DNA of 33,004 bases, taken from contig CDMY01000218.1 in the NCBI GenBank assembly GCA_001179505.1, positions 1 to 33,004 of the forward strand, read 5' to 3'. Within the stretch, counting starts at the first letter, position 1; each line of letters begins with the position of its first letter. Below are positions 9,002 to 22,810 of the stretch, one piece after another. Under the pieces are notes generated by a model, which had not been told where the DNA came from, did no database searches, and saw nothing but the letters and a program-made list of their open reading frames with translations. Origin of the DNA: Vitrella brassicaformis. Lineage: Eukaryota; Sar; Vitrellaceae. Both the position numbers and the translations under genes were made by a program.

Positions 9002-11128
9002 ATGAGGATGCTGACAACGGCCAGCCGGTTTCTCGGCGCGCTGTTCCCTGTGCTGATCCTGACATGCTCGCTGCTGGCCACCCTCCCCTCCCTCCCCTCC
9101 CTGCTGACCTTCCTCACGGCCCTCCTCACCATCAACCTCTCCCTCCTCCTCCCGCCGTCGCGCCACTGGACCGCATCAGTGGCCGCCCTGGCCGTCAGCT
9201 CGTGCATCGTCCTTGCTAAGGTGATTGCTTGTGGGGCGATTGGCGCCACTGGCGAAGGGGCAGGGCCTGAGTGGGTCAAGACCATTGGGATCGGCCCCTT
9301 TCCAAGTACGAGCGAGGTGCTGGCCGTGGTGCGGTTTGTGGTGCCTGACGCGATTTTCCTGATACTGTCGGTGTGCTGGGTGTGTGTGGTGGTGGTACGG
9401 AGGAGGCGGGCTGCGAGGAGCATGACCATGCGCAGCGAGGGGGACTCCAGCTACACCAGCTTCACGGCCCTCCAGCCACAGGCGGCATCGCAGCTCAGCG
9501 TGACGAAACGGTTTGTGGTGATGGTTATCCTTTACGTCTACATCGTGCTCTCGCCCAATGTGCTGGCGCTGCCCTACGCCCTCACGGTGCTGATCGTCCT
9601 GGTGCGGACTGCCTTCGCCTATAAGGACCCTTTCCCGCTGACCCCGATGGCCTACGCCCTGCACGGCTGCTCGAACGCCGTGATCGTCCTGCACTTCCTG
9701 TGCACCTTCTCGTTCGTCTCGCCGAGCCTGACGCCGTCAGTCGCCAGCTTTATCGGCGTGTTTCCCTCTGCAGAGGCCATGGTCCTCTCGTCAACACCGG
9801 CAGCATCTGGTGAGGCGCTGACAGAGCAGCGCGACGCGGGTCTGTTCGTCTTCGGCCAGTACTGCGTCAACCTGCTGCTGGTGGTGCTGCTGTCCCACTG
9901 GCTGCCGGCCATGAAGGAGCGGACGAGCGAACGACAAGAAGACGAAGACGAAGACGAAGAGGAAGAAGAGAGCAATGACGATGCCAACGGCGGCGACGAG
10001 GCCACGGAAAATGGCAACGAGCCCCCTGCTGCTGCTGCTGCGGCAGCAGCCAGTGGTGGTGGTGGGTATCAGTGGGCCACCAGTGCTGGGTCGGGGATGA
10101 TGACGTTCAGCGACCGGACGGTGACGGCTGGTGATCTGGCGAGTGTGGTGCTGGGGCACCACGAGGCAAGGAGCGTGTTTGGGCGGCTGCTGCACTGGGT
10201 GTTCTTCGCAGTACTCACCAACTACACCGGTCTGTAGGCACCGCACCTGTGTGTCGTGTCCTGTTGTGTTGTGTGTGGGTGTGGCTGTGGCTGTGCACAC
10301 ACACACACACTCTCTCTCTCCCTCTGTGTGTGTGTGTTGGTGCAGGTCTGTTGTTTGTTGCCTCTCTGCTGGTGTGGTCTTTGCTATACCCATCGCTGAT
10401 GTCGTTTGTGCTGCTGGCGACGGCCTTCGCCGCGCTGCTGATGATCGAGGCCTTCGGCATCACCAGCAACAAGTACACTGTCAAGCCGGTGTTTATCTAC
10501 GCCACCCTCTTCTACATGACGCAATACCGTAGGCCAAACACACACAGACACACGCACACACACAGAGAGAGAGAGAGAGAGTGACCCCCTGTGTGTGTGT
10601 GTGTGTGTGTGTGTCAGTGTTCAATGTCCGCGGCCCGTGGCTGGACGCCTCCTCGTCCAAGCCGTCCAACATCCCCCTCACCTACACGGCCATCGAGAAG
10701 GTCGGCCTCTGGGACCTGCTCAACCTGCCCTCCTCGCCGGCAGCCAGTGCCGGCAACTCTGCCGACGTACGCAGCCCCTCACCCACACCCACACCCCCTT
10801 CTGGGCTCCATCGCGCTCTCTCTGTGCGTGCGTGTTCGGTTCTGTCCTTCAGAGTGGCCTTCCTCCGTTGGCGAGTGCGTCGGACAGTGCGTGGGGCCGG
10901 TTGTGGATCTTGGCCATCACTTTGGTGCTGCTATCCTGCCTGGCCGTTGTGGGATGGGTTCAGTCGGTTCGCAAAGAGGGTGAAGAACAGCAGCAGCAGC
11001 AGCAGGGGCAACAGCAGCAGCAGAGAGAGGGGGGCGAGGAGGGGTCACGGCACGAGACAGAGAGGGATCTGGAACAGGTGCGTGTCTTGTGTGTATGTGT
11101 GTGTATGTGTGTGTATCAAACAGAATGC

Positions 11129-11163
<35 letters not shown>

Positions 11164-11311
11164 TGTGGGTGTGTAGGGTATGCCCTCCTACTTGCCGCAG
11201 CAGTCGATGGACGAGTCAGAGATCTCCAGCACACTCTTCCCTGCCAGCGAACCCGGCACCGTGCCGCCACACATAGAGGTCCGTAAGGGTGTGGAAGAAG
11301 ACACATACACA

Positions 11312-11350
<39 letters not shown>

Positions 11351-12211
11351 GTTCCCTACTCCATGTGTCTGTCTGTCTGAGTGGGTGCAGGTACAAGTGA
11401 GTCCCCCCAGCACCCTCCCCCACATCTCTGCGTCTCTCCCGCCATCCGGCTTCAAAGCGCAGCACGTACGTCTCTGTGCGTGTGTGTTTAGAACAGCACA
11501 CGGACACCCACCTCTTTCTGTGTGTGTTGGCCGGCTGTGTGTGTGTGTCAGTACGCCGAGCGAGGTGAGATTGGCCAGCATGGCGCCGTGCCGGACAGCT
11601 ACAACGAGAACGACCAGCCAGATAGAGACGACGATTCATCGCCACAGTTCCAACACAGGCAGGACACAGACACACACACACACCGGCACACCAACCGCAC
11701 ACACAGACACAGACATCCACTCTCTCTCTCCTCTGTCTCCCTTTGTCTGCAGGTCGATAACCCAGCGTCTCGACGCCCGTGCCTCTGCGTGGAAGGAGAC
11801 CTTGCGCAAGGGCTGGGGCTGGGTCAAGAAGGGCGTCAGCCGACTGTTCCTGCTCTTCGTGCTGTATTCCGACAAGGTCACCGTGCTGGTGATCCTACTG
11901 ATACTCTTCCCCCTGCTCTCGAGGTCACACACTGGGGGCGATGCGACGCCCGTCAGACATACGAGCCTTATTAGGTTAGACAGACGGAGGGAGGGAGGGA
12001 GGGGGGGAGAGAGGGAGAGAGAGAGAGAGGGAGGTGCTTGTGTGTCTGTCTGCTCAGGGTCGGTTATTTGTTGTGGTTTTATCTGCTGCTGTTTTTCCGC
12101 AAGTATCCCCGGCCCATCTGGCGGGGGCTACTCTGCTACTGTCAGGCAGTCATCTGCGCATTGGTACACACACACGGACGAAGCAAGTTACCTCACTCAC
12201 TCACAGACAGC

Positions 12212-12244
<33 letters not shown>

Positions 12245-15200
12245 NNNNNNNNNNNNNNNNNNNNNNNNNNNNNNNNNNNNNNNNNNNNNNNNNNNNNNNN
12301 NNNNNNNNNNNNNNNNNNNNNNNNNNNNNNNNNNNNNNNNNNNNNNNNNNNNNNNNNNNNNNNNNNNNNNNNNNNNNNNNNNNNNNNNNNNNNNNNNNNN
12401 NNNNNNNNNNNNNNNNNNNNNNNNNNNNNNNNNNNNNNNNNNNNNNNNNNNNNNNNNNNNNNNNNNNNNNNNNNNNNNNNNNNNNNNNNNNNNNNNNNNN
12501 NNNNNNNNNNNNNNNNNNNNNNNNNNNNNNNNNNNNNNNNNNNNCCCCCCGCCCGCGCGTGTGTGTGGTGTGTGTGTCAGTTTCTTTGGCAAGTGCTGTC
12601 CAGGGGCGACTCTCGGTGAGTGCCTCAGCACCGTGCCCCTCTGTGTGGGGTTTTGGTGCGGTTTATGTGTGTGTTTGTGTGTGTGACGGTTGTGTGTGCA
12701 GGTATGTGTGGATCGGCCTGGTGCGGAGCGACCGGATTGACCTCTTTGCATCGCTCGCCTACGCCCTCATACTGCTGGCGTGCTCACAGATACAGATCCT
12801 GCTGTTCTTATCCAAGTGAACCACACACCACACACACACACAGAGAGAGAGAGAGACCCCCTGTGTGTGTGTGTGTGGATGGATGACAACAGGTCCTACA
12901 AGTTGGCCGTGCAGATGGCCGAAGGCACTGCAGACGGTGCTGGTGGTGCCACTGCAACACCCCCGGACACACAGCCACAGCCACAGCCACAGCCACAGCA
13001 GCAGCCATCGGAGCCTGACGACAACCTCACCACCCCTGCCACCAATCAGCAGCAACAGGAGATCGTGGCCGCAGCGGCGGCGGCTGCTGTGGCGCCATCG
13101 CGGTCCACCGCTGGGGGAGGGGGAGGATCGGTCGCTTCCAGCAGAGTGAGATCAGATATACCACACCACACACAGACACTTACAGACACAGACACACACC
13201 GCCTCTGTTGTGTGTGTGTCGGCCAGCGGTCTACAGCGAATGAGTCTGTGCTGACCCACGCGGCGGCCACGTTAGACACTGGGCAGAAACTGTGGGTGCT
13301 GCAGCTCTATGACCGGATCGGGTGAGAGCACACACACACACGCAGAGAGAGAGAGGGAGAGAGAGAGAGAGAGATGGAGGGAGGGAGAGAGATCCTATGC
13401 CTTTCTGCTTCTGTTTCTGTGTGTGGTTGTGGTTGTGGTTGTGTGTTTGATCGGTTCACCAGAATCTGGGTGGTGTTTGCGTTGACCCTGACGGTTGTGC
13501 TGCTGCCGCCGGCCTCGCTCGACAGCTTCTTTTTCCTGGTGGTCCTCGTGGCCGGCGTGGCGCTGCTACAGACCAGCGGATACAAGTGACTTAACCTGAC
13601 GAGCCGATACTAGCTGTCTGTAATGGCGCATTGGCACTCTCTCTCTCTCCGTGTCTGTGTCTGTGTCTGTGTCTTGTCTGTGTTGTGGGTGTGTAGGTAC
13701 CTGCACATAGCATGGTGGATCCAGGCGACCTTCGCGGCGGCCATCGTGCTCTTCAGATACGTCGTGCTGCTCAAACCAGGTCTCACGAGGGTGTCTGCAG
13801 GCCGCACATCCATCCGTCTATCCATCCATCCATGTGTGTGTGTGTGTGTATGTGTCAGTGTATGAGGCAATCGAGAGCGAGTACAAGGCTGCCGCCGGCC
13901 GTGGCGGGTGGGTCTTCACTCTGGAGGAGTGGGGCATCTCCATCGAGGACAACCATCTCCTCAAACTCTTCTTTGAGGCCATTCTGCTCGGTGCGCGCAC
14001 ACGCCCCTCTACACACGCCTAACACTCGCATGTCGACAGAGAGATGCATGTGTGTGTGTGTGTGTGTGGATCTCTGTGTGTGAGCAGGGCTGACTGTGTA
14101 CCAGATCTCGCTCGAGTACGAGATTCAGACGGAGGAGAGGCGCGCAGCGCGCACCCAGCAGCAGCAGCGGCAGCGGCAGCAGCGACAGGCAGCCCACGAG
14201 ATCAGCCTGACGGGCCGCTCGGTGGGGGTGGGGATGATGAGCACCATTGTCGAGGAGAGGGAGAGCTACCTGGGCGACACCACGGCCACACAGCTAATCA
14301 CCGGTAGTACCCAATGCCCCCCCGCACACCAACACACTCGCGAAGAAGCGGCACAGACAACAAGTGCATCAATCTCCCCCCTCTCTCTCCCTCTCCCTCT
14401 CCCTGTGTGTGTGTGTGTGGGTGCAGGTCCGCCCAATGGTGACTCTGACGCCGCCACGGCCCCGTCCACCCAGGTCACCGAGCCCTCACCCCCCACCATG
14501 CCACGCACCAAGCAGCAAGACGAGCCGACGTCTGTGTCGATGCGGCAGCCACTGCTGCCCCTGCAAGCGGTTGCACCGCCACCACCACCGGCACCACCGG
14601 CAAGAGCACCTGACCTGGTGAGTCTGTATATGTGTGTGTGTGGCGTGCAGAGGGACAGACAGACACACAGACAGACAGACAGACAGACAGAGAGGGGAGG
14701 GCGGCATCCATCCATCCCCCTCTCTCTCTGTGTGTGTGTGTCTGTGTGTGTCTGTGTGTGTAGGTGCTTCCCCCACCACCACCACAACCACCAGCAGCAG
14801 CAGCAGTAGCAGTAGCAGTAACCGGCGGCATAGACATGGTTCTCCCGTCGGTGCCGGTGCCCCTGCACGAGTGGGTGGACGAGCGAATGCGCGACCTGAG
14901 TCGGCACGCGGCCAAGGTGCTGATGCTTGTGGTCTTCCTCTGCTCCCTCGACGTCCACTTCCTCAACCTCGTCACCGTACTCGTGCTCTTCTCGCTCATC
15001 TGCGCCGGTGGGTCTGGCTGTGGGTGTGGCTGTGTGGGTGTGCACTCGTCCACTCATCAACACACACACACACACACACGTCTGTCTGTCTGCCTCTTAT
15101 GTGTGGTGGGTGCAGGTCGTGGGTGGAAGCACGCGGGGGTGTTCTTTTCGTTCACTTCGATGTTCATTCTCATCGCCCAATACGCCTGCCGCTTCGACGT

Positions 15201-15321
15201 GGCGCAGACGCACCTCGGGGACGACAAGATCGCCTACTGGGGTTTCGCCTGGACAGGTAGGTAAACCCACCCTGTCTGTGTCTGTGTATGTGGGCGCGCG
15301 TGTGTGTGTGTTGGGTATATC

Positions 15322-15352
<31 letters not shown>

Positions 15353-15775
15353 TGTGTGCAGGTGTGCGCGGTGCCGAGACGGCCTTTCCCTCGTGGACGC
15401 GGAACCTGCTAATCATCCTGTGTGCCATTATCCAGCGATCGCTGCACTTCCACTTCCCCTACACGCGCAAGGAGGGGCCGCTGTCACAGTTCTTTACGTG
15501 AGAGACAGAGGAGGGAGGGAGAGAGTTCTCACACACACACACACACACGGATCCCTTCCTCTCTCTCTCTCTCTCTCCCTCTCTCTGTGTGTGTGTGTTG
15601 CAACAGGTATTACGGCGTGCAGATCGGCCTGTCAGTGCTGCTGCTGGTCGGCCTGTTCCGTGTGAATGCCTTGGCAGTGGTGTACGCCCTCTTCGCGTGT
15701 GTGTTTGTGTGGGGCGCCAAGCCGTACCGCACCAAGTGGGCCGTCATGGCGTGGCTGCAAGTCGCTGCTGTAAGA

Positions 15776-15813
<38 letters not shown>

Positions 15814-17723
15814 TGACCCCCTGTGTGTGTGTGTGTGTGTGTGTGTGTAGGTGATTCTGTCACTATCGATTTTATACCAGTACATCTGGCGACTATGGCT
15901 CCCACCAGGTGGGTACCCTCCCCCTCCCCCCCTCCCCCTCCAACACACACAAACACACTCCTGTGGACAGGTCTGCACATCGGCCGTGTGCGGCGAGTCG
16001 ACTTCCGCGCCCTGTGCCACGCGCTCAAGTACAACCAGCAGCACCTCGACTCGTGCGAAGAAGACTGGATGAGGTGCGCACCCCCCCTCCGCCGCCCACG
16101 AGCGGGGCCCCCATCCTTGTGTGTGTGTGTGTATTGGTCGTCGTTCCTCTGCGCACTCCGTGTGTGTGTGCAGCTGGCTGGAGATCCCGCAGCGCTCGAG
16201 CGGTGTCATGGAGGGGCCCGTCGAGATCGCTGTCGCCGTGCCGGTGCGCACACCAACACACACACACACCCAGACACCCACACATGGACACACACAGAGG
16301 TGCATTCTCTCTCTCTCTCCCTGTCGCTGCTTGTAGGAGTTCCTCGCTCTCATGGTGTGTGGCATTATCATGCGAGCGACACGGCGGACTCCGCTCATCC
16401 TCCCAGCCACAAGGCCGCCGCCCCCATCGCCGCCGGAGCACTCCTACTCGCCGTCCCGGGCGGCGCACACCACCCCAGCGCTCTCCTCCTCCCTATTCTA
16501 CTTCTTCTACCTCTGCCCCTGTGTGCTGTGGCTGCTGCTGCTGGTCAATGCCACTGTCAACTTGGGGGTCATCTCGATCGCTTACACGGTGCTGCTGTGT
16601 GTGAGCCTGCTGCAAGTTGATGCGGTAAGTGGGTGGACAGAGAGGGAGGGAGGGAGGGAGGTGTGGGTGTGACGGTGAGTGGATGCATGCAGCCTTTGCG
16701 GAAGGAGAGGGTCCGGCTGACGGCGATCCGGTCGATCAACGTGTTTGTGGTGCTGCTGCTGACGGTCTACCAGGCGCCCTTCTTCCCATGCCCTTACGCC
16801 ACCGACGAGACACCGAACGCACTGGACAAGCTGCCCATTGGGTGCGTTAGCGTTATGCGTTGCGTCATGCGCACAGACACATGGAGTGCATTCTCCATCC
16901 CCCTGTGTGTGTGTGTGTGTGTGTTGGTCATAGCACATTCCTCTCTCGCCCGCAGCAGTCCAGGAGGGCACCGAGAGCAGCAGCGGGTATGCTGTGCTGT
17001 GCTGTGCAGCCACACACAAGACGCATACAGACCTGTGTGTCCCTCTCTCTCTCTGTGTGTGTGGTGGTGGTGGGTGAAGATGAAGACGAGAACGAGCCGG
17101 AGGGGACTGCCTGGTTGGGCCACGAGAACTGCCAGCGGCTGCAGTCACTCGTCAATGAGCCACACAGGTACCACACACACACACACACACAGAGACAGAG
17201 AGAGAGAGAAGGCCTACACACACATGGATGGCTTTGTCTGTCTGTGTGTGTCTGTATGGCCTAGGTCTAAGGACGAGTGGTACACGACGGGCCTGCAGGT
17301 GCTGGGAGTGCTCAAGCTGGAGGGCCTCAGTTTTCGCGACGGGGTCTTCCTCTGGAACCTACTGCTCTTCATCGTCGCCATGATACAGGTGGGTGCGCAT
17401 TATCTGAGTGTGCTGATTGCTCTCTGAGTGTGTGTGGTAATGGTCAGTATAATGTGCTGTACCATCCGGGCTACGAGACGGGCATGGTGGCCTTCATCCG
17501 GCAGGAGGCCAAACTCAGAGCCGTCAGAGCAAAGTCAGTCAGCCCGCATGTGGCAGTGGCACACACATGCACCCACACACACACATCCGTGTGTGTGTGT
17601 GTCCAGGCGGTTCATCGAAATGTTCCACGTCAAGCGGATACTCAGATGCAGACAGCAGGAGATCGTCAAAGCAGGTAGGTACCCACCCCTCCGCACACAC
17701 GCAGAGAGAGAGACAATGCACAC

Positions 17724-17769
<46 letters not shown>

Positions 17770-20700
17770 CTTCAGTGCTCATCGACCGTCTTCAGCGCGT
17801 GACGGCCCACTTGGCTCGTCTGCAGCAGATATGGCGACGGGAGGCGGAGCCCATCACTGAGGAGGAGGAGACGGAGCGGCAGAAAGTCATACTGGTACAC
17901 ACACACATAAGACACAAAGACGGAGAGGGAGGCCTACCGACCTGCCTGTGTGTTAGGTGGAGAACATATCTCTGAAGGGCTACGCCCCCGCCCTCTCCGC
18001 CGAGGCGCTGGAGCGGTTTGGCTACATCGAACCTCTCGCTCTCGAGTGCCTTCAGATGTAAATTCTGTCATATGTCATGCGCGCCTTCCCCCTACACCCA
18101 CCGCTCTCTCTCTCTGTGTGTGTGGGTGTCTCTACTGCAGGCTCGAGCAGCACCAACTCGGCCTCATCACCGAGCAGGAGGCCCTCAGGCGAGAGCAGGA
18201 CCTCATCCGCCGCGCCAAGGAGCGCGGTGCCACATCTGACTACCTCGACATAGCGGAGTTGTCCATAGAGTCGGCCATGTCGAAGCTCACACAGGGGTCG
18301 CCGCCCACGTCGCCTGTGGTGCAGCAAATGGCGGCAGAGGGAGAGGGACAGGGAGAGGGAGAGAGAGATGAGGCGAAGGAGGGGATTATAAGGAAAATGG
18401 AGAGCGAGCCGGCCGTGGTGTCGCCGGAAAGTGGTGGCAGTGGGCAGCCGATGCCGATGGTACCCGTGTCCGCGTCGTCCCTCTCGATGCCTGCTGGCAG
18501 GTGCGCACTTGTGTGGGTGCCGCCAGCCATCCCTCTGACGCCCGTGTGGTGTGTCGGTGTTTTTCAGGGGTCCTGGCAGCCACATGGGCATGGCAATGAC
18601 CATGGTGGAGCTGCTGCGCGAGAGGACGTCGCAAGTGCGCCTCAGGAGACAGCGGGAAAGGCACCTGCGCCTCAGGAGACACGGGGAGGGGGAGGAGGTG
18701 CCACACACAATGATGCCGCACCCCCTCCCCCTGCCCCTGCCCAGGCCACACACGCCGGCAGCTACGCCCACCCCGCTCAACATCGACAAGAGAAGACCTT
18801 CTGCAGGGGGAACAGCCATGCAGCGGCCTCCAGTGCCCATTGGCGAGGTCAGGGAGAGGGAGAGGGGGGGTGGCAACACAGAGAGACACACAAATGGATG
18901 CTGTGGGTGGGAAATGGTAGGTTGACGAGAGCGACGAGCATGAAGACCTTGACCTGTGGTATGAGGTGGGCGGAGGGTGGGACTACAACAGCCCCCTACA
19001 GGCAGCCAGGGACGCCGTCAGGTGAGTGCGCTCGGGGCACACACACACACACACACACTCCATCACACCACCTTCGCGTGTGTCCATGTGTCTGTGCAGG
19101 GCCGTCTCCCGCTACAGTGCCTTCGGCCAACTCGACTCGCCATCAGGGGTACGTGACGCACACACACAGGGAGAGGCGGAGGATGTCTGTCTGTCTGTCT
19201 GCCGATGCATCAGCCTGGTCCCTCACCGCCCTCCCCCTCTTCGCCCCCCGCCCCACCAGCACATGAAGGCAATGCACTCGCCGTGTCGGGCAGCAGCGTC
19301 CCGCAGCTGCCGCAGTCGCTCGAGCCATCCACACCACCACCAGGGGCCACCAGCAGCGACACCCTGCGGCTGCGCAGGGCGGAAGGGGAGAGAGAGGGAG
19401 AGGGAGAGGACACAGAAGACCACCACCGACAGCAGCAGCAGCAGCAGCAGGCCCCTTGTCGCAACTCTGGTGGCCTGTTCGGGTGGCTCTTCCCCACCAT
19501 AGGCAGCAGCAACAGGCAGACACAACAGCAGCAGCAGCAGCGCAGAAAGCCCCATTCCAGCAAAAGGCGAAGGGTGGTCATTCTCGAGTGGCTCTCCTGG
19601 CTGGACAAGCGCATCAAGCAGGCCATGCAGACGCGCATCGTCGACACGGCCTTTGTGCAGTCGATGAGGGAGCCGCTGCCCAAGCACCGAGAGGGCAATG
19701 GGGCCTTTATGCTGGTGTGGAAGGCGCTCTTCAGCTACACCTTGTTCTATGTGGCGGTGGCGGCCGCGTTGCAGTTCGCCAATGGCCGCACTGTGCTGAG
19801 CGCTTTATCAGTACGGAGGGGACACACACACAGACACCCACACAGGGAGGGCGGGGAGGAGAGGGTCGTGCGCTGGATGGGCCACACACACGCGCGCCAT
19901 ACCTCTCGCTGTCCTTTATCTGTCTCGCTCTCTCTCTCTCTCTCTCTGTGTGTGTGTCTGTGTGTGTCTCTGTGTGTGTGTGTGTTGCAACAAACAGGGT
20001 CTGGCCATCATCTGCTACGGGCTGATCGTGTACCCCATGGCGGCCCACGGCTTCTGGGTCGGCATGATCGGCTACACCCTCGCCATAGTGCTCCTGAAGA
20101 CCTGCTACCAGCTGAGCTTCTTCTGTGCGGAGCTGGTCTTCGACCTGCCCTGCCAGGCACCCCTCAACGTCACATGGTACACAGAGAACACAACACCACA
20201 CAAGACACATGCCTCTCCAAGCGCCACTCTCCCTCTCTCTCTCTCTCTCTCTCCGTGTGTGTGTGCTGCAGGGATGTGATCATCGGCGTCTACAAGGTGC
20301 GCGGCCTCTCGTCCCTCCGAGAAGTCTCCCTCTTCAACGCCGTGTGGGCCGACTACCTCCTCCTCGCTACCCTCTGCCTCCACTTCATGTTCCTCCGCAA
20401 GACGGGCCTCTGGCAGTACTCCGAAGTCGACAGGGGGCTGCAGTACAAGCCGCCCTCGGTGCAGGTGGTGCCGTCTTTGCAGCAGAGGAGAGAGAGGGGT
20501 GTGCACCATCACCATCGCGTGGGCGTGCATCGGAGACGGAGAGACAGGGAGAGGGACAGGGAGAGGAACAGGGGGAGAGAGAGACGGCGAGAGAGGGAGA
20601 GGGAGAGGAGGGAGAAGCAGCGGGAGGATGGGATGGATGTCTGGAGCGACGACAACGTCCTCAGCGGCGTGGAAATGCCGGCAGGTACCTGACACACACA

Positions 20701-22779
20701 CACACACATATACACGTGGTTGCCCGTGTGTCTTCGTGCATGATTCAGACGATTCCTCCTTCCCGATGGTGACCTTCGCCCTCTCTCCCCGGTCGCCAGG
20801 ATCGCCCCCACTGCTGCCCCTCCCCTCCCTCCCCCCACACCCCACCTCCTCGTCCATCGTCTCCTCCATATCCCACCCACCAGGCGAGAGCATGCCCATC
20901 ATCCCCGCCATGCCAATGCTCCCCAGGGACACGGACAAGACCAGCAGCAGCCGCCTCACCACGGCACCGTCAGAGCCCCGTGTGCCGCGGTATATGAGCG
21001 ACCCTGAGATCAGCAAGGCGACGAAGAGGCGGAGAGGCAGGGGCCGGTGGGGGGTGCGTGGCGGCGGCCGTGGCGGTGCTGCTGGTGGTGGGAGGGAGAG
21101 AAAGAGGCGAGACGAAAGACGAGCTGGTGGTGGTGGTGCTAGTGGGGCTAAGGAGGGCACACCAGCAGGAGGAGACGGGCAGCAGAGAGGCCTCACGCTG
21201 ATGAGCCTGTGGAACAGGAGCATCATGGGTACGACGACCGTCGACAGGGGGAGGGAGGGAGGGAGGGAGGCACTGTATGTCCGAGTGGTGTGGGTATGGT
21301 ATGTGTGTGTCGGCTGTGTGTGCTGTGCAGGTGGGGGCAAGGTGAAGAAGCCGGGCGTGGACCTGTACCCCTGGATGTTCACCTTCTCCCTCTGCCAGCT
21401 GCTGATCGTCCTCATATCATATAGCGTCATCTGGGGCGCAGGTGCGTCTGCACGCCTCTCTGCCTCTCTGCCTGCCTAGATTTCCTGGATTTGTGAATGT
21501 GGGGTGGTTACGTGTGTGGTTATGTGTGTGTGTGTGTAGGTGAGACATTGACAGAGAGCCTCCGGAGGAACCAGTTCGGGCAGGGGATGGTTCTGGTGAT
21601 GATTGTCCACATCGCTATCATCATCATCGACAGGATGTTCTACAGGCAAGCGGGCGCAGTCAAGTCAATGGTTGGCGTCCATGGGCCGGTTTGTGTTTGC
21701 GTGTGTCGGTGGTCAGGCTGTCCTTCAAAGAGATCGACTCATCCCTTCCCCCCCGGCAAAGAAGGGTGTACAAAACCGTCAAGGCTGCAAAGGTACCCAT
21801 ACCCCCCTCTCCCTCTCTCCCACCTCTCTCTCTCTCTCTCTGCGTGTGTGTGTGGTGTGCAGGTGATTCTGCTCATAGCGGAGGTGTTGGCGATCCACAT
21901 CCTCTTCATCCACCGCATGGCCCAGCCCGACCAGGACGTTACCGACCTGGAGATCGGCATGTGGGGCAACCCCGCCATGCTCATCTACTACTTTCTGATC
22001 TACGCCTACTTCGTCCTGCTGGCCAGGCAGATCCACCACGACCTGCCCGCCTCCACGGGGGGGCACAATCTGACGTCGTCGACACATTTGTTCAACCGCA
22101 CTGTGTAAGCACACACACACACACACACACATGGCTGGACGGCTCTGCTTCTCTCTGCTTTGGTCAGGTATAGAGTATACCGATCCATCCCGCTGCTAGA
22201 GGAGATCCGGATTTTGCTCGACTGGACGGTCGCCAAGACGTCCCTCGACACGTTCATGTGGTTCAAGCTAGAGGACGCCTACAGCAGCCTCTACTTCGTC
22301 AAGGGCGACATGACGGTCCGCAAAATGTACTACCCGGCGGAGCACAGGTGGTTATCTGAGAAGATCGGACTCGTGAGCAATCAAGAGGGAGGGATGAGGT
22401 CGGGAGATGGGGATTGCGTGTGTGGAGTGTGGTGTGTGTGGATGGTTTAGGGGCTGTGCGGCATTGTGGGCCTGGTGCTGCTGCTCCTAGCGCCCATCCT
22501 GCTGTTCTCCTCCTTCAATCCCGTAAGCTGCCCCCTCCTCCCCCACCTCACACACACACAGGCAGACAGACAGCCACACACGATCTTGACGCACTGATCC
22601 ACTGATGAGCGTATGTGCAGGTGCGCATTTCCAACCGCGTCGATGACGCCACCTCGACCGTCAGCCTGCGGGTCGAGTCCAGCACCGACACACTCGTGGT
22701 GCCGCTCTACGAAGCGTCAAGCGCCGTCACAATCAGAGGTATGCTATGCTATGCAGCCCTTTCTCTCCCTCTCCCACTC

Positions 22780-22810
<31 letters not shown>

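Noticed and set aside
11289-12686. 465-codon open frame crossing the N gap
   Set aside because: It is kept open by repeats and by the Ns. The real Piezo exons in this stretch use several frames joined by introns.
14266-15075. Long minus-strand frames opposite Piezo
   Set aside because: They consist of His/Thr-rich and Pro/Ala-rich antisense of low-complexity coding and CA/TG intron sequence, with no domain.
17562-17770. Regular CA and TG tracts considered as a CRISPR-like array or telomeric repeat
   Set aside because: There are no unique spacers of uniform length, and the tracts sit in introns next to splice sites.
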